Assembly: GCA_963930775.1 (NCBI GenBank)
Contig: OZ005693.1
Coordinates: 8,802,006-8,866,005, forward strand
DNA from: Cliona cf. orientalis
Lineage: Eukaryota > Porifera > Demospongiae > Clionaida > Clionaidae
Direction: 5' to 3'
Length of the DNA: 64,000 bases
Below are positions 21,602 through 32,340 of the stretch, one piece after another. The stretch's first letter is position 1; each line of letters begins with the position of its first letter. The notes beneath the pieces were generated by a model. The model saw nothing but the letters and a program-made list of their open reading frames with translations, did no database searches and was not told the origin of the DNA. The position numbers were made by a program, and so were the translations under genes.

Positions 21602-21910
21602 CTGCAGAGAAAAGTGGATTGGCTCAATATCAACATACCTTTTAAGTTTCATGCATATACTGCTGCAGCTCTGATGTCCATGCAGGTCGATATTAGCTAT
21701 TATGTGGAATAATATTATGTACTCTACAGCTAGAGCTCTAATTTGACATTCTAGTTATTTTGTAGTTAATGAAAGAGTACTATAACACAGTAGTACCTTC
21801 ATGAGAAGGAATGAATGCTACGTGAAATTGTGACACCATAAAATACCCGGTATAATGGTTACAATAAACTATCTCTTTTTACAGTGATATCGATTGAGCT
21901 CAAGCTTGCT

Positions 21911-22141
21911 TATAAAAAGTCTGCTAGATTCAGTGTGTCCATCATCAATCTCAGTCTATCAATCCCAGAGAATGTAAAAAAATCTACGTGGGTACACCGT
22001 GACAGCAGTCCTTGAAGAACAATGTCCAAAATAACTACTGCCCTGCTGCTCACTCTTCTCTTTTGCTTCTGCAACTGTCGTGGAGTTGATCAGTAACAGT
22101 TGACCTTGATACTATCATGCCCACTAGAGACACCACCTCAG
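21911..22141 (+). pseudogene. Relic of a fascin-like gene: promoter and exon 1 only
   Basis: The family TATA box (tataaaaag, 21911-21919) and exon 1 (ATG 22021) are present with the signal-peptide code. A 6-nt insertion puts an in-frame TAA at 22093-22095 and a further 3 nt are inserted. A splice donor (gtaagtac) follows, but no exon 2 is found before the next gene. A hairpin element sits directly downstream, suggesting loss of exon 2 by insertion or deletion. Confidence 0.8.
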
Positions 22142-22165
22142 GTAAGTACCCTTCAAGGTGTGTGG

Positions 22166-22241
22166 GTGTAAAAAGTTCGCCCAGGCCTTCTTCTCAGTCT
22201 AAATAATAGACTGAGAAGGCCTGGGCGAATTTTTTACACCC
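22166..22241. repeat. Perfect-stem hairpin
   Basis: gggtgtaaaaagttcgccc plus aggccttcttctcagtct pairs with its near-exact inverse across a loop of about 7 nt. It looks like a minimal TIR element. It sits immediately after the orphan fascin-like exon 1. Confidence 0.8.
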
Positions 22242-22244
22242 GCT

Positions 22245-22585
22245 CAATGTATAGCCACTTAGTCTAGTGTAGTATTGCAGCAGATCTAGAGCTGCTGTTA
22301 TATGACTTGACCCTTTCCAACACTCATGCACAGTTGCATCAATACATGCCAGTGGAGTGGGTGTGGTCAGGTTCGGGCATGCTAAACAGAAAATGGATAA
22401 TTTGTAAGGCATTTTTGCATTTCGAAGTGTGTAAAAACCAGTTTTCAACCGACTGGTTGTGCTTATAGCACACACATATGCCTAGAACTCGAGATCTGGC
22501 AATTTTCGTGCTGCTACCACCAAAAACGACAACAGATGGACAAACTGGTTGTTTTACCCCTTGTACATGCACGTGGGATAAAAAG
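22245..22585 (-). repeat. Dispersed repeat R1, copy 2 (inverted)
   Basis: It is the inverse orientation of the repeat at 20033-20425, ending at the ggttgttttaccccttgtac block. It is colinear with the partial copy at 33350-33515. Confidence 0.7.
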
Positions 22586-22961
22586 CTTTCTAAAAAACCA
22601 GATCACTTTATCACTCAGTGCACATATTATGTGTGCAGGGAGGCTGTGTTCATTATCATGCATTCAGGGTGCAGTGTAGGATCTTAGTTGACTGTGGTAC
22701 ATGTATATACTGCTATGGGACATAAAATAGATTACACTACATGTACATATCGATGAAACCCTTGTTAACTCTCCCAGTTTGCACTCATTTAAGCATTTAC
22801 TTAATCAAACCAACATTAACTCTCTTTAACTATTATATAGCATAATATTATTGTATTCTTACTGTAAGTAATTAGTTATGTCACCGGGTGCACACCCGAT
22901 TAGCTGTTAATTCTTGGCTATTGTGTATCCCTTGCTATTGAAGCAAGAATTCTTATAGATA

Positions 22962-23640
22962 AAAAGGCAATTCATTATTCAGGCAGCTAGTGTGCTTTGA
23001 TCTGCTCTCAAATAGTAGAAGCCTTAGTTTGTCTTGTTATTAACTAGATCTGTTTACCTCGGTTGTGGGCCAAAACAGCTGTCTATAATTGCATTTTTGG
23101 AACCTACTTTTTGAAGTTTGATGCATGCTGCCGCAGCTCTCATCTCTGTACAGATTGATGCAGATGCAACACACTCGGCAGGATAAATTAAATATGTCTT
23201 CTAAGAAAATTATTTGTAGTTAATATAAGAGAATATGGATGCGACCAAGATGGCATGAATACGAATTTGAGACAACCATAAAATTAAAAAAAATTATACT
23301 ACATTTATGAAGGCAATTCATTATTCAGTCAGTTCGTGTGCTTTGATCTGCTCTCAAACAGTAGAAGCCTTAGTTTGTCTTGTTACTAATCCGATCAGTT
23401 TACCTCGGTTGTGGGCTAAAACAGCTGTCTATAATTGCACTATGTTTTGAAGTTTGATGCATGCAGCCACAGCTCTCATCTCAGTACAGATTGATGCAGA
23501 TGCAACACACTTGGCAGGATATATCCTCTACAGAGTTTTATTAGATAATTATTTGTAGTTAATGTAAGGGAACATGGATGCAACCAAGATGGCATGAATA
23601 CCATGTAACCATGTAAACTTGAGATAACCATAAAGTTAAC
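22962..23640. repeat. Tandem duplication upstream of a fascin-like gene
   Basis: About 347 bp (from aaggcaattcattattcag) occurs twice, at about 22962-23308 and 23309-23640. Each copy contains gtttgtcttgtta, ctcggttgtgggc and aaaacagctgtct. A third copy lies at about 34348-34680, before the orthologous gene of unit B. It may contain upstream regulatory sequence. Confidence 0.75.
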
Positions 23641-23681
23641 TTAAAAAACGATTTTTACTGTTCATCGAGGTCAAGCTTGCT

Positions 23682-23689
23682 TATAAAAA
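23682..23689 (+). promoter_or_regulatory. TATA box of the fascin-like family
   Basis: tataaaaa lies in the conserved context caagcttgcttataaaaagg, about 115 nt before the start codon. The same block precedes the copies at 21911, 26172, 34723, 36612 and 44070. It is absent before the broken copy at 8728. Confidence 0.75.
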
Positions 23690-23796
23690 GGCTGCTAGAT
23701 TCAGTGCATGTGTGCATCGTCGATTGCAGTCTATCAAGTCCAGAGACTCTAAAGAAGCAACTTAATATACACTGCAACAGCATTTATTGAAGAACC

Positions 23797-24646
23797 ATGT
23801 CCAAAATATCTACTGCCCTCTTGCTCACTCTTCTCTTCTGCTTCTGCAACTGCCGTGGAGTTGATCAGTTGACTTCGCTACTATCATGCCCAGAGACGCC
23901 ACCTCAGGTTTGCACCTATTTCAAATATATAGGATTCATTTCCAGGGGACCTGGGCAAGCTTTTTAGCACCCCTCTTAAGAGGTGATTTTTCCTAATCCC
24001 AACCACTAACATGGGGTGGCCCCTTGGAATTATGATTACCATGTATGCTCTCCACTGCTCTTTGAATTCTGGCACTAGATATTTGTCCCCTCAGGAGCAA
24101 TCTCCTGAAATGACACTGCTGTTTTAACTATAAAATTGAACATGGTTGTATGATATGCAGGATCCTTTCGACGTCTACTTGCTCGATACATCCAACTACC
24201 AGTTTGTCAGTGTAATCCCACCCTGTATTAGGTATTATTCCACTAAATGCATTGGTTCAGTTAAGGACAAACCTGATGCTGATAGCAAGTTCAAGCTCTA
24301 CCTACTCTCCAACGGCAAAGTTGCCCTCCAAGCCAGCAATGGTAAATACCTCAGCCGCATCGCCTACAGCAACGACGCTTTCGATAATCTCAACCACATC
24401 CAACCTGCCAAGGATACTGCCGACTATTTCAGTCAATTCGAATTCGACTATGCAGCAGAGGAAGGACCCTTTGAAAACCTCGGTACCATTGTAATGAAGG
24501 CTGACAATGGTCGTTATGTGGCACCCTCTGGTGGTACGACCATCAAACCACTGGCCACTGAACCGCACAGGTTTCTTCTGATGCCTGCCAGGAGTACAGC
24601 TGGAAAGCAGGTCATACCACAAAGGTACCAAGGATGGATCAATTAA
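23797..24646 (+). CDS. Secreted fascin-like beta-trefoil protein, subtype 1 (unit A)
   Basis: Exon 1 is 23797-23907 (37 codons) and exon 2 is 24161-24646, joined in phase 0 (ctcag/gtttgc donor, tgcag acceptor), 198 residues. Exon 1 encodes a signal peptide (ALLLTLLFCFCNC) and a short linker with one Cys. Exon 2 encodes a compact domain with two fascin-type beta-trefoil motifs, KVALQASNGKYLSR and IVMKADNGRYVAPSGG, about 57 residues apart. This places it near fascin and actin-crosslinking beta-trefoil folds, but with a secretion signal a cytoskeletal role is unlikely. Extracellular carbohydrate or protein binding is an inference. Expression is presumably driven by the TATA promoter at 23682. 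It is one of four intact copies in the window. Confidence 0.85.
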
Positions 24647-24855
24647 GAAGGATTATATTTGGAATGTAACTGTTGGATTTTTAGAAACACTCAAAACGGA
24701 GCTAATACATGGATTTTGTGTAGTGAGAACTTTTTTAGGAACACTCGAAACAGAGTTATTAGCTACATATATGCATTTTGTGTAGGGAGAATTTGAGATT
24801 GTTTAAAGTTTACTATACTCATTATAGTTATTGTAGTGTTATAAACTATAAAAAC

Positions 24856-25262
24856 TAGAGCTCTGTAGAGCACATACCCCGCGCGCTCTGTAGCTACTGT
24901 AGCGCAGTATAGAGGTATAGCTGTTTCATGACTTGACGACCCTTTCCAACACTGAGCTTGAGCATGCGCAGTCGCATCAGCATACTTTTATGCCAAAGAG
25001 TGGGTGTGGTCGATAAACCACAGACAAGCTGAATAGAAAATGCACGATTTGCAGCACCAGTAAGCCTTTTTGAGCAATTCGAAACGCGTACATACCAGTT
25101 TTTCACCGATATCTACCGACTAGGGTTACTTATAGCACGCACAGATGCCTAGAACGCCAGATCTGGCGATTTTTGTGCCGACAACGACGACAACGACGAC
25201 AATGACGACAGACAGACAAACCGATTGCTTTACCCCTTGCGCATGCGCGCGGGGTAATGATA
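24856..25262 (-). repeat. Dispersed repeat R1, copy 3 (inverted)
   Basis: It runs inversely to 20033-20425 and ends with the cttgcgcatgcgcgcggggta block. It contains a run of acg/acaacg trinucleotides (about 25181-25205). The 24647-24855 stretch is the 3' flank of the gene before it. Confidence 0.75.
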
Positions 25263-26171
25263 ATTCATATATAGCTCACACCACAGCAAGTGTCTTGCAT
25301 TTATGCATGCCATGCATAACTAGCTAGTGTCACCAGCATGTCAAGGCTCAGTGGCCTGCTGAGCAGGCCTCTCGAAACGCACGGTGCCTCTATGGCCACC
25401 CTCATTTGTGCATACGTCACTATAATTTTGACCGATCGTGAGCCTTCTGAACTTGTGGCAGAGTGCATTTTTTGTGCCTCCCAAGTAAGGACACAGACTA
25501 TATACATGTACATGTATACAAGAAAAATGGCCATCTGAAAATATTTATCGTTGTACACACGTGATTAATTATTGCATAATATAGAGTGATTTGTACCTAT
25601 TACCTATATCCTCCTGAAACTTAATAGGCCATTAAGACTATTTTATACCCTCCTCTGCACATATTCACTACTGTAATAGTTACTGAAACATGCAATTAAC
25701 AGATCAGTAATCAAATAGTAGCCAGTGAGGCACTAACAAAATTTAATTAAGCATCTTTACTATTGTGCTTGTACTGTGCCAGGTCAAGTGACTACATTGT
25801 CAACTGTAGTACATGTAGATTCTTTCGGGGGAATACTATCAAATTTAAATGGTTCATTCAGTCACCTGGGAATAATAATGTGACGTTAATGATCGTGGTA
25901 TACAAGTGCAGTATACGGCCTTGCAGACACCTCTGAAATGTGGCCACCTTGCTATTCGGATATACCTGGCTTGGCCCCAATAGTATCACCGCCCATACTT
26001 AAGGATGCATTTTAGATATTATATCAGATATTAGGCATAATTATTGTTGTGGGAAGGAATACCACAAGACTGAGCAGTTCACTATTCATTCATTGTTAGT
26101 GCTTTAATCTGTTCTCAAAAGCAAAAGCCTGCTTTGTCTCGTTACTGCCACTGGCCGCACTCAAGATTGCT
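25263..26171. other. Intergenic stretch shared with unit B and C
   Basis: 25265-25560 matches 35865-36150, and 25770-26170 matches 43640-44070 and 36370-36610. The right end is the promoter region of the next fascin-like copy. No other gene is seen. Confidence 0.6.
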
Positions 26172-26280
26172 TATAAAAAGGCTACTAGATTCAGTGTGTC
26201 CATCAATAATCACAGACTATCAAGCCCAGAGGATCTCAAAGAAGGTATTTATACACTGTGACTACCGTCTTTGAAGAATA

Positions 26281-27023
26281 ATGTCGGGGATAACCAGTGC
26301 ATTTCTACTGTCGCTTCTCTTCTGCTTCTGCAACTGCCATGGGATTGATGATTTGACTACAGTGCTATCCTGCCCAGAGACACCACCCGAGGTTTGAAGC
26401 TTTTAATATATTGTTTTGGGCAGCGGGATCGTACCCTGCATATAAAATGGGGTTGTACCCCTCCCTTGAATTCAGCTCTAGGTCTTTGCCCCCTCTGAAA
26501 AATGAAGTATACAATGCTGCTTACACATACATATTATATTTGCAGGAGCCATTTGATGTCTACTTGCTCTATGTCCAACTACAAATTTGTCAGTGTAATC
26601 CCAGCCTGTGTTACTAACTACGATACCAAATGCATTGGTTCAGTGAAGGACAAACCTGATGCTGAAAGCAAGTTCAAGCTCTACCTACTCTCCAACAACA
26701 AACTTGCCCTCCAAGCCAACAATGGCAAATACCTCAGCCGCATCGCCTATAGCAACGATGCTTTCGATGATCTCAACCACATCCAACCTGCCAAGAGTAC
26801 TCCAGATAATCCCAGTCAGTTTGACTTCGACTACGATCCAGAGGGAGGTCCTTTTGAAAACCTCGGTACCATCACACTGAAGGCTAATAATGGTCGCTAC
26901 ATGGCACCCTCTGATGGCACGACCATCAAACCACTGGCCACTGATCCACACAGGTTTCTTCTGATGCCTGCCAGAAGCACTGCTCGAAGGCAGTTCATTC
27001 CACGACATTACAGAAGATGGTGA
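26281..27023 (+). pseudogene. Fascin-like protein subtype 2, frameshifted copy (unit A)
   Basis: Promoter (tataaaaa at 26172), exon 1 (26281-26391), splice sites and exon 2 (26546-27023) are all present. At about 26569/26570, however, the 2 nt ga found in the paralogues at 36721 and 44179 are missing (ttgctc-tatgtcc against ttgctcgatatgtcc). The normal frame then ends at a nearby stop. The rest of exon 2 is intact in the other frame. It is probably a young pseudogene; a different acceptor could rescue the frame but none is evident. Confidence 0.8.
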
Positions 27024-27330
27024 TCCGTCAAGAATTGCCACTCGACATGAAATAGTAGATTGCCACTTGACATGAAATAGTTGGACTTTTTTTAGGAACA
27101 CTCTAAGCTGCATTTTGTCTATTGATTTGTATTAAAGTTCTTATTAATAAGGACCCACAATACTGAAACCACAAATCGGTAATGTGCATCTTATTATTGG
27201 TGTAATTCCACTCGGCAGCATGTGCAGTGATGCAATACTTCCATCCCTATGGAAGTGTGATCCACTCTAGGAGTCACACTGGCCTGCCAATTCAATTAAT
27301 ATGTTATGGTGGTTACTTCACCTTGTGTAC

Positions 27331-27516
27331 CGAAGTCCTCATCCTCATCCTCGTATTCCTTATCCCGAGACTCCTCGCCTTCCTGCTCGAGCTCCACCCC
27401 TCTCCCCCCTCCTTCTTCATTGGCTTTCTCTTCGACAGCTGGGCCGTCTGGCAGCCCGACTCTCTGGATGGACCCTCTTATCTGCTGTGATACTCTGCCG
27501 GCCTTCTTCATCAGAG
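27331..27516 (-). pseudogene. Orphan copy of demethylase exon 14 (unit A)
   Basis: It is 186 nt against 203 nt in the native exon (45211-45413), with deletions that break the frame in the basic KRKPV region. The acidic SSDEEG and ELEQEGEESR codes remain recognisable in different frames. It lies directly downstream of the fascin-like copy, as in the native gene. Confidence 0.8.
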
Positions 27517-27643
27517 CTGAAATCGGTAAATTTCATAAATGAACGAGATGCTATAGCTAAGTAAGCTACTATTTGAGGTTAAAATGCATGATTATATTTT
27601 ATGTGACTCGAAAGTAACGTAATCATTCTTACAAATTATTTAC

Positions 27644-27744
27644 CTCATTGTGCATGTATCGTCCTTTGGGTTTGGTTTGGGTTCTGGTGGTACTACTGGT
27701 CTCCTCCTCAGTCAGTGAATTAGACACCACCTTCACCTCGGGAA
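27644..27744 (-). pseudogene. Orphan copy of demethylase exon 13 (unit A)
   Basis: Both splice edges match native exon 13 (46512-46599), but it is 101 nt against 88 nt owing to an insertion near the donor side. Confidence 0.8.
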
Positions 27745-28156
27745 CTAGTTGGGGGAAGCAGAGAAAAACTACACTACTTAGAACTTGATAACAAACACTG
27801 CAATCTGATCGACTAGGACAGGAACATGAACAGGGAAGTAGCTAACTAAAGAGCAGTAGAGTCGCACAGCATCGCTCTTAAAAAGCCATTCTATAATTGA
27901 TGTGGTTTATGAAACAACAAACACCCTTTGATGTTGAACCACAGTGCCACTCTTCGATTTTGCTCTCAGTAGGCTAGTGAGTTTCCTGCATGGTGTACTT
28001 ATAATGCCTACAAGTTTGTGGCCGGAGAATCGCCATATGAAACTATTATGATCTAATCTTGTTAATTGATTTCTACGTAACTATATATATACCGTACATG
28101 TACATGCATGTATGTGATTTAGACCTCTCATATAGAATCATCATCATGCAACTAAC

Positions 28157-28203
28157 CTGTGAGTTTCATTGAAATTCGCTGCTTCTCTTTATCTTCACTG
28201 TGT
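28157..28203 (-). pseudogene. Orphan copy of demethylase exon 12 (unit A)
   Basis: It is 47 nt like the native exon (46922-46968), with one or two substitutions and conserved splice sites. No partner exon 11 is found next to it. Confidence 0.8.
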
Positions 28204-28264
28204 CTAACCAAACTAGTGGTACATCATTTATTTATCGCATAACAGATTGTAGCTACTATCCGTG

Positions 28265-28374
28265 ATGTAGTTAATCCTTGGCGGCGAACCAGGTGAGGGT
28301 CTTGTAGCAAGCCGGGATGATGGAACTTGATGGGTATGTCCAATCTCAGCTCCATCTCATAAATCCTAGCAGAG
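28265..28374 (-). pseudogene. Orphan fragment of demethylase exon 10 (unit A)
   Basis: The upstream part of native exon 10 is recognisable (ccttggcggcgaaccagg through ctcataaatcctagcag). The donor-side half is missing. Confidence 0.8.
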
Positions 28375-28496
28375 GAATAAGGATGAGCTACTCATCACAT
28401 GCTTTAGGCCTGGCTTGGGGAGATGTTCCAGCATCCCCCCGACCCCTATCCCACTTTAACCCCTGGATACACCACTGTATGTAATGTATGGATACC

Positions 28497-28799
28497 TAGT
28501 CTCGCTAGCCACACCCTTCAATCTCAAGAGAAAGCCGAGGGTTTGGTGACTGTGCGTATAGCCAATTGTTCCATCTGGGAATGTAATGATTATAAAAAAT
28601 ATCACAGGTAACCATAAACAAAATGGGGCCAACTGTAGCTATTGCATGCGTGCCGCCAGTAAAGCGTTGCCAAGTGATAAATTCTATAGATATATAATCT
28701 CGAATCTGATTAGACGTGACCAAATCCTGTCGCCAGAACAACTCATTGTGTGCAGACCCCTTTTTGCCTTGGATTGGGGAGTGTGGCGCGCGAGACTAC
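28497..28799. mobile_element. MITE-like TIR element (tagtctcgc..gccacac termini)
   Basis: The left end tagtctcgctagccacaccc and the right end (inverse of tagtctcgcgcgccacactc) enclose about 300 bp. It is inserted into duplicated demethylase intron sequence: the native order is ggatacc then cagtg, and here the element separates the two. Unit B keeps only its right end (about 38212-38230). A related terminus lies at about 55880. Confidence 0.75.
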
Positions 28800-28903
28800 C
28801 CAGTGTCTGCATGCAGTGCCTGCCAATACATTCTGTATACATGCATGCACATCACGACGTATGCAGAAATGTGGAGAGTATAATAATTATAGATGTTGAT
28901 ACC

Positions 28904-28979
28904 CGAGTTACATCATTATGGAGATGCCAATGCAACAATATTATATTGATGCATGGAGGAAATTTCTACCAAATACCAG
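28904..28979 (-). pseudogene. Orphan partial copy of demethylase exon 9 (unit A), ends at the duplication breakpoint
   Basis: It matches the donor-side half of native exon 9 (48474-48526), with a short insertion. It stops after ccaaataccag, where the sequence changes to tataccataacataacg. The same switch occurs in unit B near 38409. Confidence 0.75.
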
Positions 28980-29017
28980 TATACCATAACATAACGTACC
29001 GTCGAATACAACGCATG

Positions 29018-29066
29018 GACTTTGGTCTAGAGGCTGCCAATACAGCATCCACTGCATTAGCTGCAG
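29018..29066 (-). pseudogene. Orphan fragment of demethylase exon 18 (unit B)
   Basis: Only the first 49 nt of the exon remain (AANAVDAVLAAS part). The C-terminal code and stop codon are deleted at the unit A/B junction. Confidence 0.75.
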
Positions 29067-29209
29067 CTAAAGGGACGAGGGAGGTGGGAGAGAGAGAGAG
29101 AGGTATCATAGCATATCAGAGGGTACTTCAGAGTCATATCAGCAACAGGGGATACATTATGATAATTATTATACATGCATTATACAAAATTAATGTTACT
29201 TGGCGTTAC

Positions 29210-29353
29210 CTGTAGCTCTTGCTCTTTGTGTGGGTAAATATCCTTGCTTCCACTGTCATTAATTCCATTTCCCCCTTCACCAATAATCTTCAGTGCTCCT
29301 CCCCCCGGCACAGAGTTGATAGGAAATACCTTGGCCACTGGCACTGGCTGGAC
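29210..29353 (-). pseudogene. Orphan copy of demethylase exon 17 (unit B), 1-nt deletion
   Basis: It is 144 nt against 145 nt. One a is missing in gggtaaatatcc compared with the native gggtaaaatatcc, so the frame is broken. Confidence 0.85.
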
Positions 29354-29718
29354 CTGGGAATCAGGAACAATGTCATACTCTAATGTCGCTATACAATAAT
29401 GTAGCTAATGAGTGAGTTTAACCGTTACGTGATCACCAACACATTCCCTAGGTCTCCACAGCAGTCTTGTCCTTGTATACTCAACTTATAACTATAGCTA
29501 CTTGGCTCTGCACTAATAAGGGCCAAAACAGTTTCACTATATCTATTAGCACCTACTGTTTAAACTTTCATAATACACAGTGTATCTCCGTAACATGATT
29601 GCACAGTTGATAATATGATGACATGCTGTATGCATATGCAAGCTATATATATTACTACTCTTGAGAATATGGTGACCAGATAATTCTTAGGTACATGATC
29701 ACTTAAGTGAACCAAAAT

Positions 29719-31242
29719 ATGCTTGCATTCAAAAGCTATACTACTATCAATATAATATTATTTCTACTGCTTTTTGCGATTATTCAAGACAGCAAGTCAA
29801 TCTGTCCACTATGGCATGTAAAACGTAAAGGAAAATGCAACTGTGTCAACAAGGTAGACGGATCAATTGAATGTGATAGTGGCAGGGACACCTTGAATGT
29901 ATCAAATGGTATGTGCTTAACATGGGATAACAAAACTGATTCCGCTACTTTCAGCTATTGTCTTTTCACGCCAATGGACCACACAATGTGCAAAACAGGC
30001 TACTATGAGATTTCAACAAATTTATCTGGTCCAGCATTAAACAAGTGGATTTGCGGCAGATTGAATCGCCAGGGAGCCCAGTGTAAGCACTGTATCAGTG
30101 GCTATGGACCCGCAGCCTTATCTGATGCAGTATCTTGCGCTGACTGCTCAAAGAATCGACACTTGTGGATCTTAAACTTACTACTACATTTTTTCCTGCT
30201 GACCATAATGTTCATTGCAATTATGGTTTTACCAATCAAAGGCACTACCAGTCCGTGGAATGTCATCATTACCTATAGTCAGCTAATAGTGAATGGACTG
30301 ATGTATGACATATCTTTGAACAGACATATTAGTTACTACATTGGAACCAAAATGACTGTTGTCATCATTACAATCTTAGGTATAACAAACTTGGACTTTT
30401 TTCGTCTAGTTATTCCACCACTGTGCATCAGCCCCTCACTAAAAACGATCGATACTCTTTTCTTTGACTATATCATAGCCTTGTACCCCATCTTATTAAC
30501 TATAATGTTGTTTACATTGATCGAGCTTCATGATCACAACTGCAAGATTGTAGCCATGCTAAGTCGGCCACTGCAAAGGATATTTCATACGAGGTGGGAT
30601 GGAAAGCAGTCAATTCTCAGCACATTTGCCACTTTTCTACTCCTGTCCTATTCAAAGCTACTCTTTGTATCGTGTAATTTTCTTTTCGCTGTGCAATCTT
30701 ACATGTATAATAGCACGGGAGATCTCATTCCTGATAGTAGAGTTCTGCTACATGACCCTAATATTCCGTATTTGAAGTACGAGCATGCTCCCTATATCCT
30801 TACTGCACTATTAGTAGTCACAATATTTATCCTTTTGCCTCCGTTAATTCTATTATTGTATCCGACTCGTCTCTTTAGAAGGCTACTTTCATGTTGTGGA
30901 TTTCAACGATGGGACATTCTACACATGATCATGGACACATTCCAAGGCTGGTATAAAGATGGAACTGAAGGTACATATGACTATAGGCCACTATCAGCTC
31001 TCTACATGCTACTGAGGGTTGGATTGGTTGGAGAGTTTCTGACCGTGATTGCCTTAAGTCCTCAGAGTAATGGTGATCTAAAGTGGTTCATAACTGGTTA
31101 CTTCCACGTTGTACTGGGATCTCTTTTCCTGATTGCCAAGCCATATAAAAAGAAATGGATGAACAATATTGATGGATTGATTTTGACAGCCGTTGGAATC
31201 TATTGCTTAATTAAACTGTTTAAAGACACTCTCAGATACTAG
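29719..31242 (+). CDS. Multi-pass membrane protein, unit B copy
   Basis: An intronless frame of 507 codons. The frame stays open four codons upstream to a GTG at 29707, but the ATG at 29719 aligns with the ATG of the unit A gene and is the likely start. It has the same architecture: signal peptide, Cys-rich ectodomain with sequons (NVSN, NKTD, NLSG), eight to nine TM segments, and the FQGWYKDGTEGTYDYRPL signature near the C-terminus. It differs from the unit A copy by scattered substitutions concentrated in the signal peptide and first TM segments. Orphan demethylase exons flank it on the opposite strand. The function is unknown. Confidence 0.85.
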   Translation: MLAFKSYTTINIILFLLLFAIIQDSKSICPLWHVKRKGKCNCVNKVDGSIECDSGRDTLNVSNGMCLTWDNKTDSATFSYCLFTPMDHTMCKTGYYEISTNLSGPALNKWICGRLNRQGAQCKHCISGYGPAALSDAVSCADCSKNRHLWILNLLLHFFLLTIMFIAIMVLPIKGTTSPWNVIITYSQLIVNGLMYDISLNRHISYYIGTKMTVVIITILGITNLDFFRLVIPPLCISPSLKTIDTLFFDYIIALYPILLTIMLFTLIELHDHNCKIVAMLSRPLQRIFHTRWDGKQSILSTFATFLLLSYSKLLFVSCNFLFAVQSYMYNSTGDLIPDSRVLLHDPNIPYLKYEHAPYILTALLVVTIFILLPPLILLLYPTRLFRRLLSCCGFQRWDILHMIMDTFQGWYKDGTEGTYDYRPLSALYMLLRVGLVGEFLTVIALSPQSNGDLKWFITGYFHVVLGSLFLIAKPYKKKWMNNIDGLILTAVGIYCLIKLFKDTLRY

Positions 31243-31330
31243 AATAAAACTATTGCTGAGTATCCGTTCCTATAATTATTAACTGCAAAGTTACACATAT
31301 ATATTTACATCCCATCATACCACTGTTTAC

Positions 31331-31480
31331 CTTCTCTCCAGCTGATGTCTCTCTCTCCTGCTCCATCTTTAGTATCTTGGCTGCTGTAGCTGACATACAT
31401 TGCTCAAACGATCTCTTTCTTGCATTTCTCTTCTCCCTGGGAGAGCCTAGCTACAGAGCCTTTCAGCAGCTTCACCGAAC
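31331..31480 (-). pseudogene. Orphan copy of demethylase exon 16 (unit B), 1-nt insertion
   Basis: It is 150 nt against 149 nt. The extra base is in gagagcctagctac (native gagagctagccac). Splice edges are conserved. Confidence 0.85.
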
Positions 31481-31943
31481 CTATATGCATGTATTTGATT
31501 AGACAATAGAAATGCTGATACACGTACCATATTATAGCACAAGTCTTAAATATGTGGTTTAATGGACCAAATTGTGTATATCTATACTCCTACTGTACCG
31601 TATTATGCAAGGGTGCCCGCACCATATACGCACAGTACGCACGTGCGTACCATTCTCACCACAGTAATAAGAGATTATACATCTATCTATTGGAAATACG
31701 TAGTATAATTTTGAGCGTATTTCAGGCCTTTACTGGGCTTTAGGATCAGAAATAACCTCAAATTTCACAACAGAATGATGTCTCACCATTCTTGCTGCTC
31801 GATCTACGCAGTGCGGGGTCAATAATGGGTGTGGTCAATATATCCGAAAAATTTTTCAGCGCACTTCGCACGCAATCAATATCATGCTTACCTATTCAGA
31901 AAATTCTGCAGGCGCCCTTGTTATGCACATTCAATGACATGTT

Positions 31944-32340
31944 ATTACCCCGCACACATGCGCAAGGGGCAAAGCAATTGGTTTGTCCATCTGTCGTCAT
32001 CGTCGTCAGCACGAAAATCGCCAGATCTTGTGTTCTAGGCGTCAGTGCGTACTGTAAGTACAACCAATTGGTAGAAACAGTAAAAAAAAAAACTGGTTTG
32101 TACGCCCTTCTAATTGCTCAAAAAGCCTTATAAGTATTATAAATCGTGCATTTTCTGTTCACCATGCCTGTGGTTTATCAATCACACCCACTCTATTAGT
32201 ATATATATTAAGCCAATGCAACTGCGTATGCTCAAGTTAAGTCTTGGAAAGGGTCATCAAGTCATAAAATAGCACTATGTGCTGCAATACTGTATACGCT
32301 ACAGAGCGCACATGGTATGTGCTCTACGAGCTCTAGTTAG
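31944..32340 (+). repeat. Dispersed repeat R1, copy 4
   Basis: Same orientation and position within the unit as copy 1 at 20033-20425, so it was duplicated with the unit. 31481-31943 is non-coding. Confidence 0.75.

Noticed and set aside
24302-24631. Open antisense frames of 106-142 codons opposite every fascin-like exon 2 (also near 9346, 26685, 35317, 37130, 44580)
   Set aside because: They arise from codon bias of the sense strand, which is conserved between copies. The sense frame has the signal peptide, splice sites and fold motifs; the antisense frames have none.
27227-27564. Overlapping plus-strand frames rich in Pro/Ser over the exon 14 copy (also 37748-37990)
   Set aside because: They are the antisense of an acidic, Glu-rich demethylase exon copy.
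28586-29215. A 209-codon plus-strand frame
   Set aside because: It runs across a TIR element, orphan demethylase exons on the other strand and low-complexity sequence; no domain or conserved counterpart in unit B.
29707-29718. GTG start four codons upstream in the unit B membrane-protein gene (and 39985 in unit C)
   Set aside because: In an animal gene the ATG aligned with the unit A start is the better choice; the upstream residues are not conserved as ATG.
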